Below, one piece after another: positions 1 through 12,250 of a stretch of 64,000 nt of DNA. Source of the DNA: Aedes albopictus. Taxonomy: Eukaryota > Arthropoda > Insecta > Diptera > Culicidae. The stretch covers positions 367,973,238 through 368,037,237 of the forward strand of contig NC_085138.1 in the NCBI RefSeq assembly GCF_035046485.1, in the 5' to 3' direction. Numbering within the stretch: the first letter of the stretch is position 1; each line of letters opens with the position of its first letter. The translations under genes and the position numbers were made by a program. The notes beneath the pieces were generated by a model. That model was not told the origin of the DNA. It worked only from the letters and a program-made list of their open reading frames with translations, and did no database searches.

Positions 1-95
1 CTTTAGTAGCAACAATCAGCACACTCTAACATTCCTTTCCCTTCCCAACTGACTATAAGGACGTGGCCGGCGCCGTTATTGATCCAAAATGTATG
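1..95 (+). repeat. Fragment related to the LINE-like 3' repeat
   Basis: The run CCTTCCC, then GACGTGGCCGGCGCCGTTATTG, split here as GGACGTGGCCGG and CGCCGTTATTG, resembles the GGACGCGGCCGGCGCTGGTATTG stretch of the better copy near 25578. Similarity fades after about position 95. It is a short diverged relative of the element at 24442-25757 and of the minus-strand copy near 63.2 kb. No coding content is seen. From 95 to 380 the DNA is AT-rich. Positions 230-345 resemble, in inverted orientation, 36950-37060. Confidence 0.45.
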
Positions 96-379
96 AGCTG
101 TTTAAATTGCACTTTGAGAATAAGTGGAGTGTCCCAGCCCTTATTCATTTGGATCTCTGTGCAATTGGAACTAGCTCAGATCAGCTCAGATTTGATCGTT
201 TTTGATCGTTTGATCGATAAAAGATTCATTGAGAAATTTTCTCCAGGGATTTTTGAAATATCAGGAATTAATTTAAGAATTCGGAAGAAATTTATGTGAA
301 AATTTCTAAACCAATTCACTGGCCATTTTTCAAAATATTTTTTTGAGAGAATCCAGTTTTTTTTTAAATTTTAATATTG

Positions 380-2440
380 ATTGATTCAGAAATTTCTGCA
401 TTTATTTCTTCTGGATTTCTATCTGATCGCTTCAGAAATTCTTTAGAGATTCATCAAGAAACTTATCGACAGATTTATTTATAGAAAACCATCCATATAT
501 ATCTTCAGAAAATTTTCCAAGGTTTTCAGTAAAAAATAATCTCCAGGTATTTTGTATGAAACTCCTCCAGCGATTCCTACGGAAATCTACCAGGGAATTT
601 TTAAGAAATTCCACTTGAAATGCATGAGATTTATCTAAGAATTCCTTCAGGAAATCTTCCAGGGATTCGTCTAGTAAATTCATAAATTCTTTTAAATTGT
701 CTCCAAAGTTTTCTAGAGGTTTTTCCCAAAATTAATTTAAGAACTCCATTATAAAGCCTTCCTGGATTCCTCAGGATATCGCTGCACAGATTTCTTGGAA
801 ATTCCTCCTGAAATTTCTTCCAGAAAGTCTTACAATAATACCTTTTGGAAGTTCTTTCAAATTGTTTTCCATGGATTCTTTAAGTAATTCTTTTATTTTT
901 TTTCCAAAATTTTCTCTAGAGGATCCTTTTTAAATTTATCCAAAAATTCCACTAGAAAAGCAACTATAGGTTTCATCAGAAGATCCACTATAGATTCTTT
1001 CAGAAATCGTTACTAGTATTCGTTCAGGAAATAATCCATGGATTGCTCCAGAAAATCTAAAGTTCAGAATTTGTCAAGAAATTGTTTAGAGAATTTACCA
1101 CAACAACCTCCTCCAAAAATGCTTCCAAATTGCCCTTTGGAAATTCTGGAGAAAAATCGCAAATTCTTTATGAGATATTTCAAAAAATTTGTCCAAAGAC
1201 TCCTCTAAGATATCTTCCATGTTTTTTTTACCCACAATTGCTCCATGAATTGCTTTAGAAATTACTCCAGGTATTCGGTCTTAAAATCCACCAAGGTTTC
1301 TTCCAGAAACATCTTCAGCGGTTTCTTCAGCAATACGTCCAGAATTTTTAAGAAACTTCTACAGCGCTTTCTTTAAATTTCCTCGAGACTTCTTCGTACA
1401 GATTTACCACCAGGTGTACACCAGAGAGTTGTAAGATTAAATTGCTTTACAGATTCCATCGAAAATTATTGCAGGAATGTGCCCAAAAATATCTCCAAGG
1501 AATCATCCATAAAATACAGCAGGACTTCCTCTAGAGATTCTTGCGTTATTACTTTCAGTGATTCAGGCAGAAATTCCTCTAGATATTCCTTCATGTATTA
1601 ACCCAGAAATTTCTCCAACATTTTTTCTAAGCATAACTATGAATTTCTCCACGATTTATTAAAGAAATTTATTCAGAAATATTTCTATGAAATTTCAGCG
1701 GGAAGTCTTTAAGGTATCTTAGGAGCGTTTATGAGGGATCTTCACAAAAGCTAATCTAGACGATAAGGAATTTCTGCAGGAACTCCTTAAGAAATATGTA
1801 CGCAGATTGCTACTTTCAGAAAATCCTAAATTTTTATCAAAGGATTTTTTCAAGAACTACCCTGAAAAATCCGCATTAAACTTCGCTAGAAACTACACCA
1901 ACGGTTTTTAGTGAAGATCTACAGAAGCTCTTTCAGGAATTTCCCTGAGATTTCTTCAAATATTTCTCCAGAAATTCATTCAATAGTACTTCCTGAGATA
2001 TCTATTTACGGCTTTTGTACTGAAGAATTTTCTGAAATTCTTTTTGATTTTTTTTCAGAAATTCCAGCTTGGACTCGCTCAAAAACATTTCCAGAAACTT
2101 TTTCAGATTTTTTGGAATTTTTCTGACTTTTTCAAATATTTTCCATGGATTTTTTTCTTAAATGTCTCTGAACTTAAAAAATCAGAGGTTCCTTCACAAA
2201 TTTTTTCAAGAGTCCTTTTTTCAGAAGCTGCTCCTGTGGTATCGTGCAAAATATTTTCTGGGATTCCATCACGGATGAATTGTTTCTAATATTCCTCCAA
2301 GATTTGTTTTCAGAAATTTTCCAAAAATTACACAAAAAATTCTGAAACAATACTTGAATGAATCTCTGATGGAATACATTAAAAGCTATACCTTCGAAGG
2401 TTCCCAGAACAATTCTTGAACAGTCTCTGGGCAAAAAATT
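380..2440. repeat. Degenerate 12-bp repeat field, forward polarity
   Basis: Phrases such as TTCTTCCAGAAA, ATTCCTCCTGAAATTTC and GATTCTTTCAGAAAT recur about every 12 bases or multiples of it. They are decayed versions of the CCAGGAATTCCT unit that is sharp at 5.3-6.3 kb. Short open frames in both directions are a by-product of the frame-preserving period and are not called as genes. Confidence 0.6.
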
Positions 2441-2449
2441 ATAAACATA

Positions 2450-3830
2450 AAATTTGAAGATAGCTGTGGATGAATTTCGGGAATAATGCCTGTACTAATT
2501 TCTTAAAATATCTTCATAATTCATAGGAAAAAATCTCCATAAAATTCGGAAGAAACCCCTAAGTTATTTCTGGGGCCATCCATAGATGAACTTATGTAGA
2601 CATTTTATGAAAAAAATCTACAGAAATTGCAGACAAGGGTACTTGCGAAATTCCTAAAGTAATTCCTCTTCACATTTCTGAGGATTTTTTTTATCTCGTT
2701 GAGAATCTCTGGAATATTTTTTATTAGAATTTGTCATACAATTTATGAAGGGATTACTACACAAACACCTTTAAAGTATTACCTGGAGAAATTTTTTTAG
2801 AAAATCCAGCAAAAACTAAAAATAAATTTTGGAGGAATTCTTCAAAGAACCACTGGAGAAATTTCTGAAAAAAATAAACTGATGAAGCTATCTTATAATG
2901 ACAACTAAAAAGAGCTGGAGAAATGTACATATTCATAAGAGAATTTTTTGACATTTTTTAAATGGCAAGTAATGCATTCTTGTTTCTGCAGGAATTACTG
3001 AGATTCTTTTGAGAAATCCCTGAAACATTACAGAAAAGAAAACTTTGAAATTATCCCTGAAGAAAGAACTTAAAAAATCCTTAGCAATCCTTGTTGCAGG
3101 GATACTAACTTAGGGATTGCTTAACAAATACCTATTTACCTATTTCCCAGAAAAAACTCCTAATCTCCATAAAAGCATTCTCCTAGAATTGCATCATTTG
3201 AAGAAACCTTTGGAGAAATTCCTAGAAGAATGGCTTTAGAAATTTCTAGAAGAACTCCGGGAGATTCTCAAAAGAAACTCTTGAAGGAATTATGGTAATA
3301 TTTCTGGAGGAAGGCCCACAAAAATGTTTGAAAAATGACATGCACGAACCTTCGTAGCGATCATTGAAAGAGTTTTATAAATGATCACTGATGGAACTCC
3401 AGCAGCATTTCTTTTTGGGAAATCCGAGGACTTGTTTCAGAATGAATCTTTTGAGAAATTTCTTTAGAAACTCCTGAAGAACACCCAAGTGATGTTTCTG
3501 GAGGAATACGCCAGAGAATTTCTGAAGAAATTTTCAAAGAAATACATGGGTAAGAATGCATTTAAAAGGGATACGTGGAAATATTTTTGAAGCTCATTCT
3601 AGGATATCCTCCAAGTATCTTTTTTCGTAAAACTTCTGGAACAATTTTGATAAACCCTGAAAGAAATCCTAAAGGAATCTCTTGTGGTATCCCTGGAGAT
3701 CATCGAGGAGAAAATAATGAAGAATTACAAGGCTAATCCTTAGAGGAATTCTTACTGAACTCGTTAAAAGAATTCCTGCAAGAATCACGTGGATAGTAAT
3801 AAACTATTTATGGTTTACCTGGAGGTGTTT
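2450..3830. repeat. Degenerate 12-bp repeat field, reverse polarity
   Basis: Here the same decayed unit reads as its complement (CTGGAGAAATTTCTGAAG, CTAGAAGAACTCC). Polarity therefore switches between about 2440 and 2500. No gene is seen. The stretch 3830-4090 holds a short pair TGGGTTACTTCC / GAGTAACCAG but no clear element. Confidence 0.55.
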
Positions 3831-4089
3831 CCATGAAATAATTCCTAATCAGGCGCAATGGGTTACTTCCATGGAGGCGTGCCACTAAAGGGTCACTGAC
3901 ATTTGGGAACTTTGAGTAACCAGCTCTGAAATTTTTCAATTTCATATTAACAATGATGTTAGAATACCTCGTAGAACTTTTGTTTCGTTGCCTTTATGAT
4001 TTTGGAAACCCTTTGACGCCCTCACGAACGTAAGAATAATAATTCTTGTGATAATTACAATTTCTTGCGCCTTCACACAAGTGAAAATC

Positions 4090-6355
4090 TTTGTGATATT
4101 GGGACTTCTACCAGGGATTCCTTCAGAAGTTCCTTTAAAGAAATATTTCAAGGATTCAAGGATTTCCTCGGTCATTTCTCTAGGAATTCCACTCTGAAAA
4201 TTCTCTTTTGTAAATCCTTCAGAAATTTCGTCTGTTTTTCCTCTAGAGATAGTTTTTAGGAATTCTTTATCGATTCATTCAGAAGTTTCCAAGGAAATAC
4301 TTTAAGGTTTAATTTAAAAAAAGTTTGACAAAGATTATTTCGTATATTCTCTTTAATAATTACTTCTAATCCTTTGGATTCTTTCAAAATTAACAAAAAT
4401 AACTATGAAGAAATCTGTTAGAAGTGTTGCGAGGAATGCTTCAAAAATTCGTTCATATATAATTATTTTTGAAAAGTTGGATTTTTTACAAAATCCTCCT
4501 GGGATGCTTCATAAATTCCACCCATGAAAGCTTCCATAGATTTCTTCAGATTTGTTTTAATAATCTTCCCCGTACTCCTTCAGATATTGCACCATACATT
4601 TTTTAGGAAAATATTGTGGGTATTCCTTTACTAAATTCTCCAGGGATTCTTTTATGAGTTCCTCCTGGAGCTCTACCAGATTTTTTTCAGCGATTCTTTC
4701 AAATTTTCAGATATTCCTTCAAGAATTCTTCATTGGGATCGATTTTGAAAATCCTTCAAGGATTTTTTTCTGAAATTTCACAGCGATTCCTTCAAAAATT
4801 TCTGCAGGGATTCCTGTAGATATTTTTCCAAGGATTCCTTCGTAAGCTCCAGCAGTGATTTCTTCACAAATTGTTCGAGTGATTAATTTTAGGTTCGATA
4901 CAGGTTTTCCTTCAGGAATTTTTACAGCGATTAAATTGGATATTTCCTTTCAAGGATCCCTTCAGGAACTCTTTTAGTGATTCCTTCAGTAATTCATCCT
5001 GGATTTTTTCAGGATCTCCTCCAGGGGTTAATCCGGGACTTCCCCATGGAATTGCTTAAGAATTTCCTAGGGAATTCCATTTGGGCTTGCTTCCGCGATA
5101 CCTCCTGGAGTTTCTTCAAGAATTTCTACAGGGATTCCTAAAGGACTTCTTTAACGAACTCTTATTGAGATTTCATCAGTATTTCTCCAACAATCCTTTC
5201 TGCGAATTCTTCAGCGATTGCTCCAGTTTTTTTTTTTCAGAAACTCCTCCTGAGATTTTCAGGAATTTCTCAGGATTACTTGAGGGATTACTTACAGAAA
5301 CTACTCCTGAGATTCCTCCTGGAGTTCATTCCAGAGATTCCTCTTAGCATTTCTCCTGGGATTCCTCCGAGAATTCCTGCATAAATTCCTTCTGGAGTTC
5401 CTCTAGAGATTTCTCCAGGAATTCCTTAAAGGATTCCTCCTGGACTTGTTGGAGTGATTCTTCAAGGATTTCTTCTCGAACATGCTGTAGGATTTCACTA
5501 GGGATTCCTCCAGGTTATTACCCCAGTAATTCATCCGAGGCTTCCTCCAGGCATTTTCTAGGGAAACCTCTAGAGATTGCTCTAGGGATTCTTCCAGGTA
5601 GTCGTCTAGGAGAATACCTCCCGGCGTTCCTCCAGGAAATTCTAAAGACATTACTCCAGAATTTCATCCATGGATTCCTCCAAAGTCTCCTCCAGAAATT
5701 CGTTCCGGAATTGCTCCAGGAAGTGATCAAGGTATTTCGGCAGCAATTTCTTCTTTCAGGAATTTTTGCAGGAATTCCTACACGCATTCCTGCAGGGATT
5801 CTTCCGGCAATTTATGCAGGTATTCCTCCAAAAATTCCTTCATAGACTTCTCCAGGAGTTCCTCCAGAGCTTCCTTCAGGATTTTTTTTAGGGATTCCTC
5901 CAAGAATTCCTACAGGCATTTCTTCAGGAACATCTACAGGAATTCATGCAGGCATTTCTACACGAGTTCATCCAATAGTTCTTCCAGGAATTCCTCTTCT
6001 CATTCCTCCAGAAATTCCTCCTCACATGCCTCCAGGATTTCATCCACGAATTTCTCGAGGGATTCGTCCAGGAATTCCTCCGAGAACTCCTCCAGGAATC
6101 ACCTCAGGAATTTCTCCAGGAATTCTTCCAAGAATTCCTTCAAGAATTGATTCCGAAATTCCTACAACATTTCTTCCAGGAATTCCTCCAGAAATTCTCC
6201 AGGGACTTCTTCATATATTTTTTTCAGGAATTTTCCTAGGAATATATCCTCCAGGAATTCCCTCTTGGATTACTCCAGGGATTTCACCTGGGATTCATCC
6301 AGGTATTGCTTTAGGGATTCCTCTGAGAATTTCTCCAGGCATTCGATAAGAATAT
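4090..6355. repeat. 12-bp minisatellite, CCAGGAATTCCT type, forward polarity
   Basis: From about 5300 the repeat is well preserved, with long runs of ATTCCTCCAGGAATTCC variants at a 12-base step. The unit contains the palindrome AGGAATTCCT plus two asymmetric bases. A period divisible by three keeps all frames open, so the translated frames read PPGI, SRNS, EEFL or WRNS four-residue repeats on either strand. These are shadows of the satellite, not genes. Confidence 0.85.
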
Positions 6356-6530
6356 TTTTTCTGTATTAACAAGATTTTTAACCCTAGGCTTGTTCATCTC
6401 GGGACCCAGGCTTTTTATTCCTTCTGAAGGAAGAACTCACATTTTGTGAGTTTGTCGGGAATTGGATTCGATCCCAGATCCTCGGCGTGATAATCAAGTG
6501 TTCTAACCATCACACCAGGTCCGCTCCACC
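6356..6530 (-). mobile_element. tRNA-derived SINE, minus orientation
   Basis: On the minus strand the element begins GGTGGAGCGGACCTGG near 6530 and carries a box B match (GGGATCGAATCC) near 6470. It then runs GACAAACTCACAAAATG and CTTCCTTCAGAAGG, and ends in a GTTAATACAG-type tail near 6360. It is the same family as the plus-strand copy at 34569-34745. It interrupts the 12-bp minisatellite. I could not find a clear duplication. Confidence 0.75.
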
Positions 6531-7690
6531 CTCCAGGAATTGCTTCGGGGATTTCTCCAGTGATTTCTCTAGAAATTCCCTTAGGAATTCCTCCTGGAAT
6601 TCATCTAGAAATTTCTTCATGGATTCTTCTAGGCGTTCCACCAGGGTTTCTCCGATATTTTTTCCACGGAATCCTCCAGGAATTTGTCTAGAAATTACTT
6701 CAAGGATTCAACCAGGCATTTTTCCATAAATTCCTTAAGAATTTCCTTCAAGAATTTCTCCAGGGTTTTCTTTAGAAATTTCTCCAAAGTTTCTTCCCAG
6801 AATTCCTCAAGAAATTCGTCCATAAGAAATTTCTGCAGAAATTCCTCCAGAGGTCTCCTCCATAGACTGCTAGAATTCTTTCAGGGACGGCTTTAGGAAT
6901 TCCTCTAGTATTTCCATCAAAAATTGCTTTCGGGATCTCTCCAAAAATTCATTCAGGTATTCCTTCAAAAGTTGCAGAAACCATTCCCACATATTTCCAA
7001 GAATGCATCCATGAATTTTTCATGATTGCCTGCAGATTTTTTGAATTACTTTATGCGTTTCTCAAGTATTTTTTTCTCCATAGATATGTATTGGAATTCT
7101 TTAGAAACTTGCATAAAAAAACCTGGAAATTCTTAAAAAAAATCATCCAGGATTTTTCACAATTATATCCAAGAAGTCTTTTAGGAGTTCATCCACGGAT
7201 TTGTTCAGAAATCCTTCCATGAATTCTTTCCGGATTACTCCCTGAAGTTTCTGCAAAGGAATTCCACTAGAAATTCGTCCTGTGATTATTTCAGGAATAT
7301 ATTTCGAGATTATTTTTCACTGCAAGAAATACATCAAGAAGTTATGCATTGTTTGTTTTTCAAGAACTCCTCCAGAGATTTCTCTACAAGTTTTCCAGAG
7401 ATGTTTGAAGGTTCTAAAAAGTCCTTCAGCAATTTTCACAAAAAAAAAATATCAAGAGACTCCTTTAGAAATTCCCTCAGGAATACCTCAAGGATTTCCT
7501 CCGATGATTGTTGTGGGGCTTATCTTAGGATTCCTTCAAGAATTCCACCAGGGATCTCCAAGTTTCGTGTAGGTATTGTCTCTTGGAATTTCTCCAAGAA
7601 GTTGCCTCAAAATTTTCCAGGGACTCCATCAGAAATTCTCACAATAAGCCCTCCAGAAAACTTCCAAGAAACAAACATGTTACAGAAAAG
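6531..7690. repeat. 12-bp minisatellite, continuing and decaying
   Basis: The array resumes right after the SINE (CCTCCAGGAATTGC) and becomes progressively degraded towards 7690. The longest open frames in this part read SRNS/RDFS-type four-residue repeats. Confidence 0.7.
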
Positions 7691-7970
7691 TCACGAAAGC
7701 ACAGGATTCGGTTGCACAAAAGCCACTGTGACTTACTTTAAACAAATAAGGTACCCCGGGGCAAGTGAGAATTCGGGGCAAGTGAGACCTACAGGTATAA
7801 TATTTTTTTTTATTTTTTAGTTTTAAGGCAAACATTCTTCAAAGAAAACATAGGTATCACACCAACGGATACTTTGAATACAAAAATTGCTATTGTTCTC
7901 ACCATAAAGAGACCATATATGTTACTGTTGATCATATGTAATTTTCAATTCACTAAGTGAGATTAACGTA

Positions 7971-8182
7971 CCGTAAACTGGGGTGTAGTTGGCAGTGGGG
8001 TGAACCTGATCAATCAATTACTTGCGAATATGGACTTTCAAGGAAGTTACTATTCCATTTTAATGTGACGTCATTAGCATGCGAATGATTAAAATATAAT
8101 TGTTGCTATCTTGAAAGTCTATATCCGCGGATAATTGAGTGATCAGGTTCACCCCACTGATCAACTACACCCCAGTTTACGG
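7971..8182. mobile_element. Nested 212-bp TA-flanked MITE
   Basis: The ends are near-perfect inverted repeats beginning CCGTAAACTGGGGTGTAGTT, and GGTGAACCTGATCA follows in each arm. TA flanks both ends (7969-7970, 8183-8184). Most of the element is arm, so it folds into one hairpin. It sits inside the 7749-10394 element and is therefore younger. Confidence 0.85.
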
Positions 8183-9229
8183 TACTCTACTACATTCGTC
8201 GTTTAAAAATGAAATAACAAATAAAGTAAAACTTTTCCGGTTTCAGGATAATCTTTGGGGTGCTTGCAAATTATTTTAAGTGAAAAAGCTGTAATTTATT
8301 TTCATTTATTACCTTTAGTTAACTCTTCTCACTTGCTCCAGTGCATTTCAGCATCTGGGGCAAGTGAGACCTATGAGAGTAAACAAACACAACTTCATTG
8401 TTTGATCTCGCTTTCTCCAGCCTAAGTCGAAATTTACACAAAAATGAAGTAAAAATCGGCGTGTTAAGTAAACAATCGTTGAATTACACTTAATTACTTC
8501 TATTCTGATGATGAAGCTATTGTTTAAAATGGTAAAGTCTTGGGTAGAACCGAAATCATCTATTTTTCATATTTTTTCAAATTATATTATTTTTTTTTCG
8601 TTTTTTGCTGCACAATGAGTTTTTCTGAATATTAAGGAACCGATCATAGAGTATGAAAAAAGTGGAAAACGACTTATTCAAAGTTCACGATTTAAAAATC
8701 TTTATTTAATTATCGTAAAATTATGTTAGGGTAAACATAACATCTGTAAAACTTGAAAAATCTTTTGGCGAGTTTCGTCAACTACGTAATATGAAAAGCG
8801 AGTTTGAAAATCTTTCGGCATTTAACCTTAGGGCGCTTTTTGTATAAATAAAATCAATTTGTTTTGCACGAGCTGCTAGAGTTTAATCATTTTTTTTGCT
8901 CAGTGATTCGTTATTATATGTGTTACGTAATTTATTCACGATACCACAAAACTTTTCCAACATAAATCGCTAAACATAGTTATTCGCATAATATATCTAT
9001 AATTTATGCTACATTACATATATGTAGCAACTTTATTAAGCCATTTGTACTAAAATTCCGAATAGGTCCCACTTGCCCCGTGATACGGTGTAAATGAAGA
9101 TCTGCTCCACTTTTCGTCATATGCATAATATACAGAATTTAAAAATTTTGAAACAGTTCCAATGCCCGTTAATCAGAAGAAATATGGCTAAAATATAAAC
9201 GACTCATAAGAAAGTGATCATTCTTCATA

Positions 9230-10250
9230 ATTAATTCCAAAAGTCCCAGTGAAGAAACAGGGGTGGAAGCAGTAATAAATAACAAAATTTCCGTAAACAA
9301 ATAAAAAAATGCATAACTAAATCAAAAGTTTCCATAAATAATTGATTTTTGAGCAATTAAAAACGTCAAAAATGCAATGAATAATTCAATTGTTGCAATA
9401 AAAAAAGCCAATTTTCCAACCAAAAAACTTCGAATTTTCCATAATTAAATTTGATTTTTCCATAATAAATTAGAAAATTCACAATAAAAATATCGAAAAA
9501 GCAATAAATAATTCAAAAAGTGCAATAAACAAAAAAATAAATTATCAAGAAATGTCAAAAAACGAGCAATAAACGTAAATGCATTTTGAGCTAAAAAATT
9601 ACGTAGACCATGCGGCGAAGCCGCATAGAGGATGAGGAACTGAGGCGGCAGAAGGCCGCCGAAGTTTCCGATATCCGATGCACCGCAACTGCATCGATTC
9701 GGTTCTAAGCAAACCACAGATCCAAGAATTTGCCCGGTATAATGCAAACATAGATGTTATCCCTTTTTTAGGTCCGACGAGCGATAGCGAGTTCGGACAG
9801 CAAGCAATTGCTCGGTAAATTGCAATCATAGTTACGCAAGCTTTTCAGTCATATAAGTGCGATTCAGCATTTCACTGTCTCATACTTTCCTGCATTTGTT
9901 TTTCATGGATAATTTCGTCATTTTTTATTGCATTTTTTGAATTTTTTATTGTTTTTTCGATATTTTTTTCATTGTGAATTTTCTAATTTATTATTGAAAA
10001 ATCGGATTTATTTATGGAAAATTCGAAGTTATTTGGTGGGAAAAATGGCTTTTTTTATTGCAACAGTTGATTTATTCATTGCTTTTTTTAAATTTTTAAT
10101 TGCTCAAAAATCAATTATTTATGGAAACTTTTGAATTATTTATGCATTTTTTTATTTGTTTATGGGACTTTTGTTATTTATTACTGCTTGCACCCCTGTT
10201 TCTTCACTGGGACTTTTCGAATTATTTATGGGAAAATTTGTATTTATTAT
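9230..10250. repeat. Foldback inverted repeat with GC-rich hairpin core
   Basis: The left arm (AAAAGTCCCAGTGAAGAAAC at about 9239) is matched in complement near 10200-10220. Pairing continues inwards through AT-rich sequence with recurring AATTATTTATGG phrases. The core at 9600-9840 is compositionally different. It contains four perfect short hairpins: 9610-9626, 9644-9660, 9676-9696 and 9772-9798. Open frames in both arms are mirror images of non-coding sequence. Confidence 0.7.
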
Positions 10251-10409
10251 GGAACGTTTAATTGTCTGTCGAAGAAATATACCAACAAAGTCTTTCAGAA
10301 CCATTGGAATTATAAAATTATTTATGTTTAGAATTTTTTGGCTTGACAAAACCAAACTATCATTTTTTTAGGTCCCACTTGCCCCGGGGTACCTTAAGTA
10401 CTTACATGC

Positions 10410-10785
10410 TAGATGCGCTGTTTGATATTGTCTCCGAGGAATCCTCCAGGGATTCACCCAGGGATTTTGTTTGGATTCACTCAAGATTCCTTTCGTAATT
10501 TCTCTTGGAAATGTAGCAATAATTCCTCTAGGAATTCCTTTTAAAATTCTTTTTGAATACATTCCGGCAATTCGTCCAGGAATTCTTTAAGGTGAATTCC
10601 AGGATTTTTTCCAAGAATTTCATTATATGCGTGTTTTCTGGAAATACTTCCAGCAATATTCTTCAAGAGCTGCTCCCTCAGAAATTTTTACAGGGATCCC
10701 TCAAGAATTTCCTCCAGTGATAGTTACAAGTATTTTACAAGAATATCTTCCAAGAATACTTCCGAATTTACGTCTATTGACATTT
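10410..10785. repeat. 12-bp minisatellite remnant
   Basis: ATCCTCCAGGGATTC, TCCTCTAGGAATTCC and similar decayed units follow directly after the TA-flanked element, so that element probably inserted into or beside the same field. Confidence 0.6.
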
Positions 10786-10926
10786 GTATAGACATTTCTA
10801 TGTGCTTCGAGATGAGTATATACAGTATATGGTGCCTCGTTTCGTGTAGGTCAATTGTTGTATCATTAATATCCGATTATTTTTATCGATGCCCTTAATA
10901 ATGTCATATCCACCTTTTCCTTTCAG

Positions 10927-10962
10927 AGAAAAGATCATTTACCTCATTCGCACGATTTGCCG
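10927..10962 (+). other. Candidate 36-nt internal exon
   Basis: A pyrimidine-rich tract ending TTTTCCTTTCAG (to 10926) is followed by 36 bases and then GTAAGT at 10963, a strong donor. The 36 bases are a multiple of three and open in frame 1 (RKDHLPHSHDLP). A TTAAT-like branch site lies about 30 bases upstream. The surrounding 10.8-11.6 kb looks less repetitive than its neighbours. It may be a small exon of a gene with giant introns, or chance. No partner exon is recognisable here. Confidence 0.3.
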
Positions 10963-12250
10963 GTAAGTACCGAATGATTTTCCCACCGCAAATTCTACAC
11001 CAAAGATTACCCTGATCCGAAAAAAAAACTACTCGCACCCGTACTCTGACAGCGGCTGCGACGTACGTCTGTAAACTTATCACACCATTTATTTTCCTTT
11101 ATTCTTCACACGAATCTCACATTTACTGTTTCACACCTAGAAATATTGTACACACGATCCTCGATTGGTTCTTTGAGCTCAAGCGAAAATTAGACATAGA
11201 AGTAGATTGAAGCGGCTTTGTTAGATCTTGGGCAATAATCAGCGCTAGTTTAGGCTATAGGAATTTTTTTTGTAAACTTTTTCAAAATTCTTGAATTGGA
11301 TTCTACGCTCAACAAGAGGCGTGGACGTTGAAGCAGTAATTGTTCGCTTACCACCAATTTCACTTCGCGCTCTTTTTAACATGAACTGCTTCATTTTCAA
11401 ACTTTTCTATTTGCTTTCAAGATTTTTCTCACGTTTTTCGCATGATTTTTATATTAAAACAATTTTCATACATATCAAACACAATATCAGTAAAATATCA
11501 CAATTCTATAAAAAGACATTCGATTGAAGTGCTTTGACATAACCCGGCCATCCAGTTGATAGCCGGTGGCTCCTGTGAGTCAGCTCAGCTTAGCAATCTC
11601 TACTCAATCGTTTACACCGGATGACACTTGTACTTGGGGCAGCCTATCTGATGATTGCACCACCAGCGCCAATATCTGAGTACATACAACCTTTTGATCA
11701 CCGCTGCTAACTGACACACCTACTTTATTGTTACCCCAGATAAGTGCCGCCAACAACCGTCGTCTACTGAGAGTGGCGAAATCACTTGAAACCAACTGAA
11801 GGCTGTATGATTAGAGGGCGGAATATGGGAATTTCACGTGAGGGTGGTTAATGAACCGGATGTGGGTGATACACGATTGTGGGTCAATATTTCAAGTTTT
11901 CCCGCAGAATTGTTAGTCATAAACCAATTCGAAGATACACACAGTTGCATTATGCTCTATCATACTGGATGCTTCTCTATCATATCCAAGGTGCTCTCCA
12001 AGTCAAGTACCTACAAGGTGGTTTTTATTGGCGGCACTTTACATGATTTGACCGATAGCTTATCAAATGATGTCGTAGTCTGAGCCTTCTTTACAACCAC
12101 TATCTCTCCTCGATGAATCAGTGAACGGCTTCTTAAGAAACAATCCCATAATGCTTCAAGCACTTCAAATAGCCTTCGAATGTTGCTGGATGGAAGTAGC
12201 GTAAACTAATGTCTTGCTATTGTCACTTAGGTATCGTTTGCGACAGATGC
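10963..12250. other. Low-repeat stretch without a recognisable gene
   Basis: This 1.3 kb has mixed composition (for example ACAGCGGCTGCGACGTACG near 11050) and no 12-bp units or long inverted repeats. The longest frames (78-81 codons) resemble no family I know and lack splice-supported extensions. It could be intronic, regulatory or a decayed retroelement. Confidence 0.4.

Larger units (their letters stand above)
7749..10394. mobile_element. TA-flanked non-autonomous DNA transposon (2.65 kb)
   Basis: Terminal inverted repeats start AGGTACCCCGGGGCAAGTG at 7749 and end with its complement at 10394. Both are flanked by TA (7747-7748 and 10395-10396). The phrase GGGGCAAGTGAGACC recurs subterminally at about 7774 and 8357, and in complement at about 9065 and 10371, as expected for repeated transposase-binding sites. 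No transposase frame survives. The interior holds a nested element (7971-8182) and a large inverted repeat (about 9230-9595 against 9870-10245) around a GC-rich hairpin core. A TA duplication suggests a Tc1/mariner-type mechanism, but the superfamily is inference. Confidence 0.8.

Noticed and set aside
6026..6349. 107-codon collagen-like IPPGI frame
   Set aside because: Collagen needs a three-residue Gly-X-Y period. This has a four-residue period from the 12-bp unit and is a satellite shadow.
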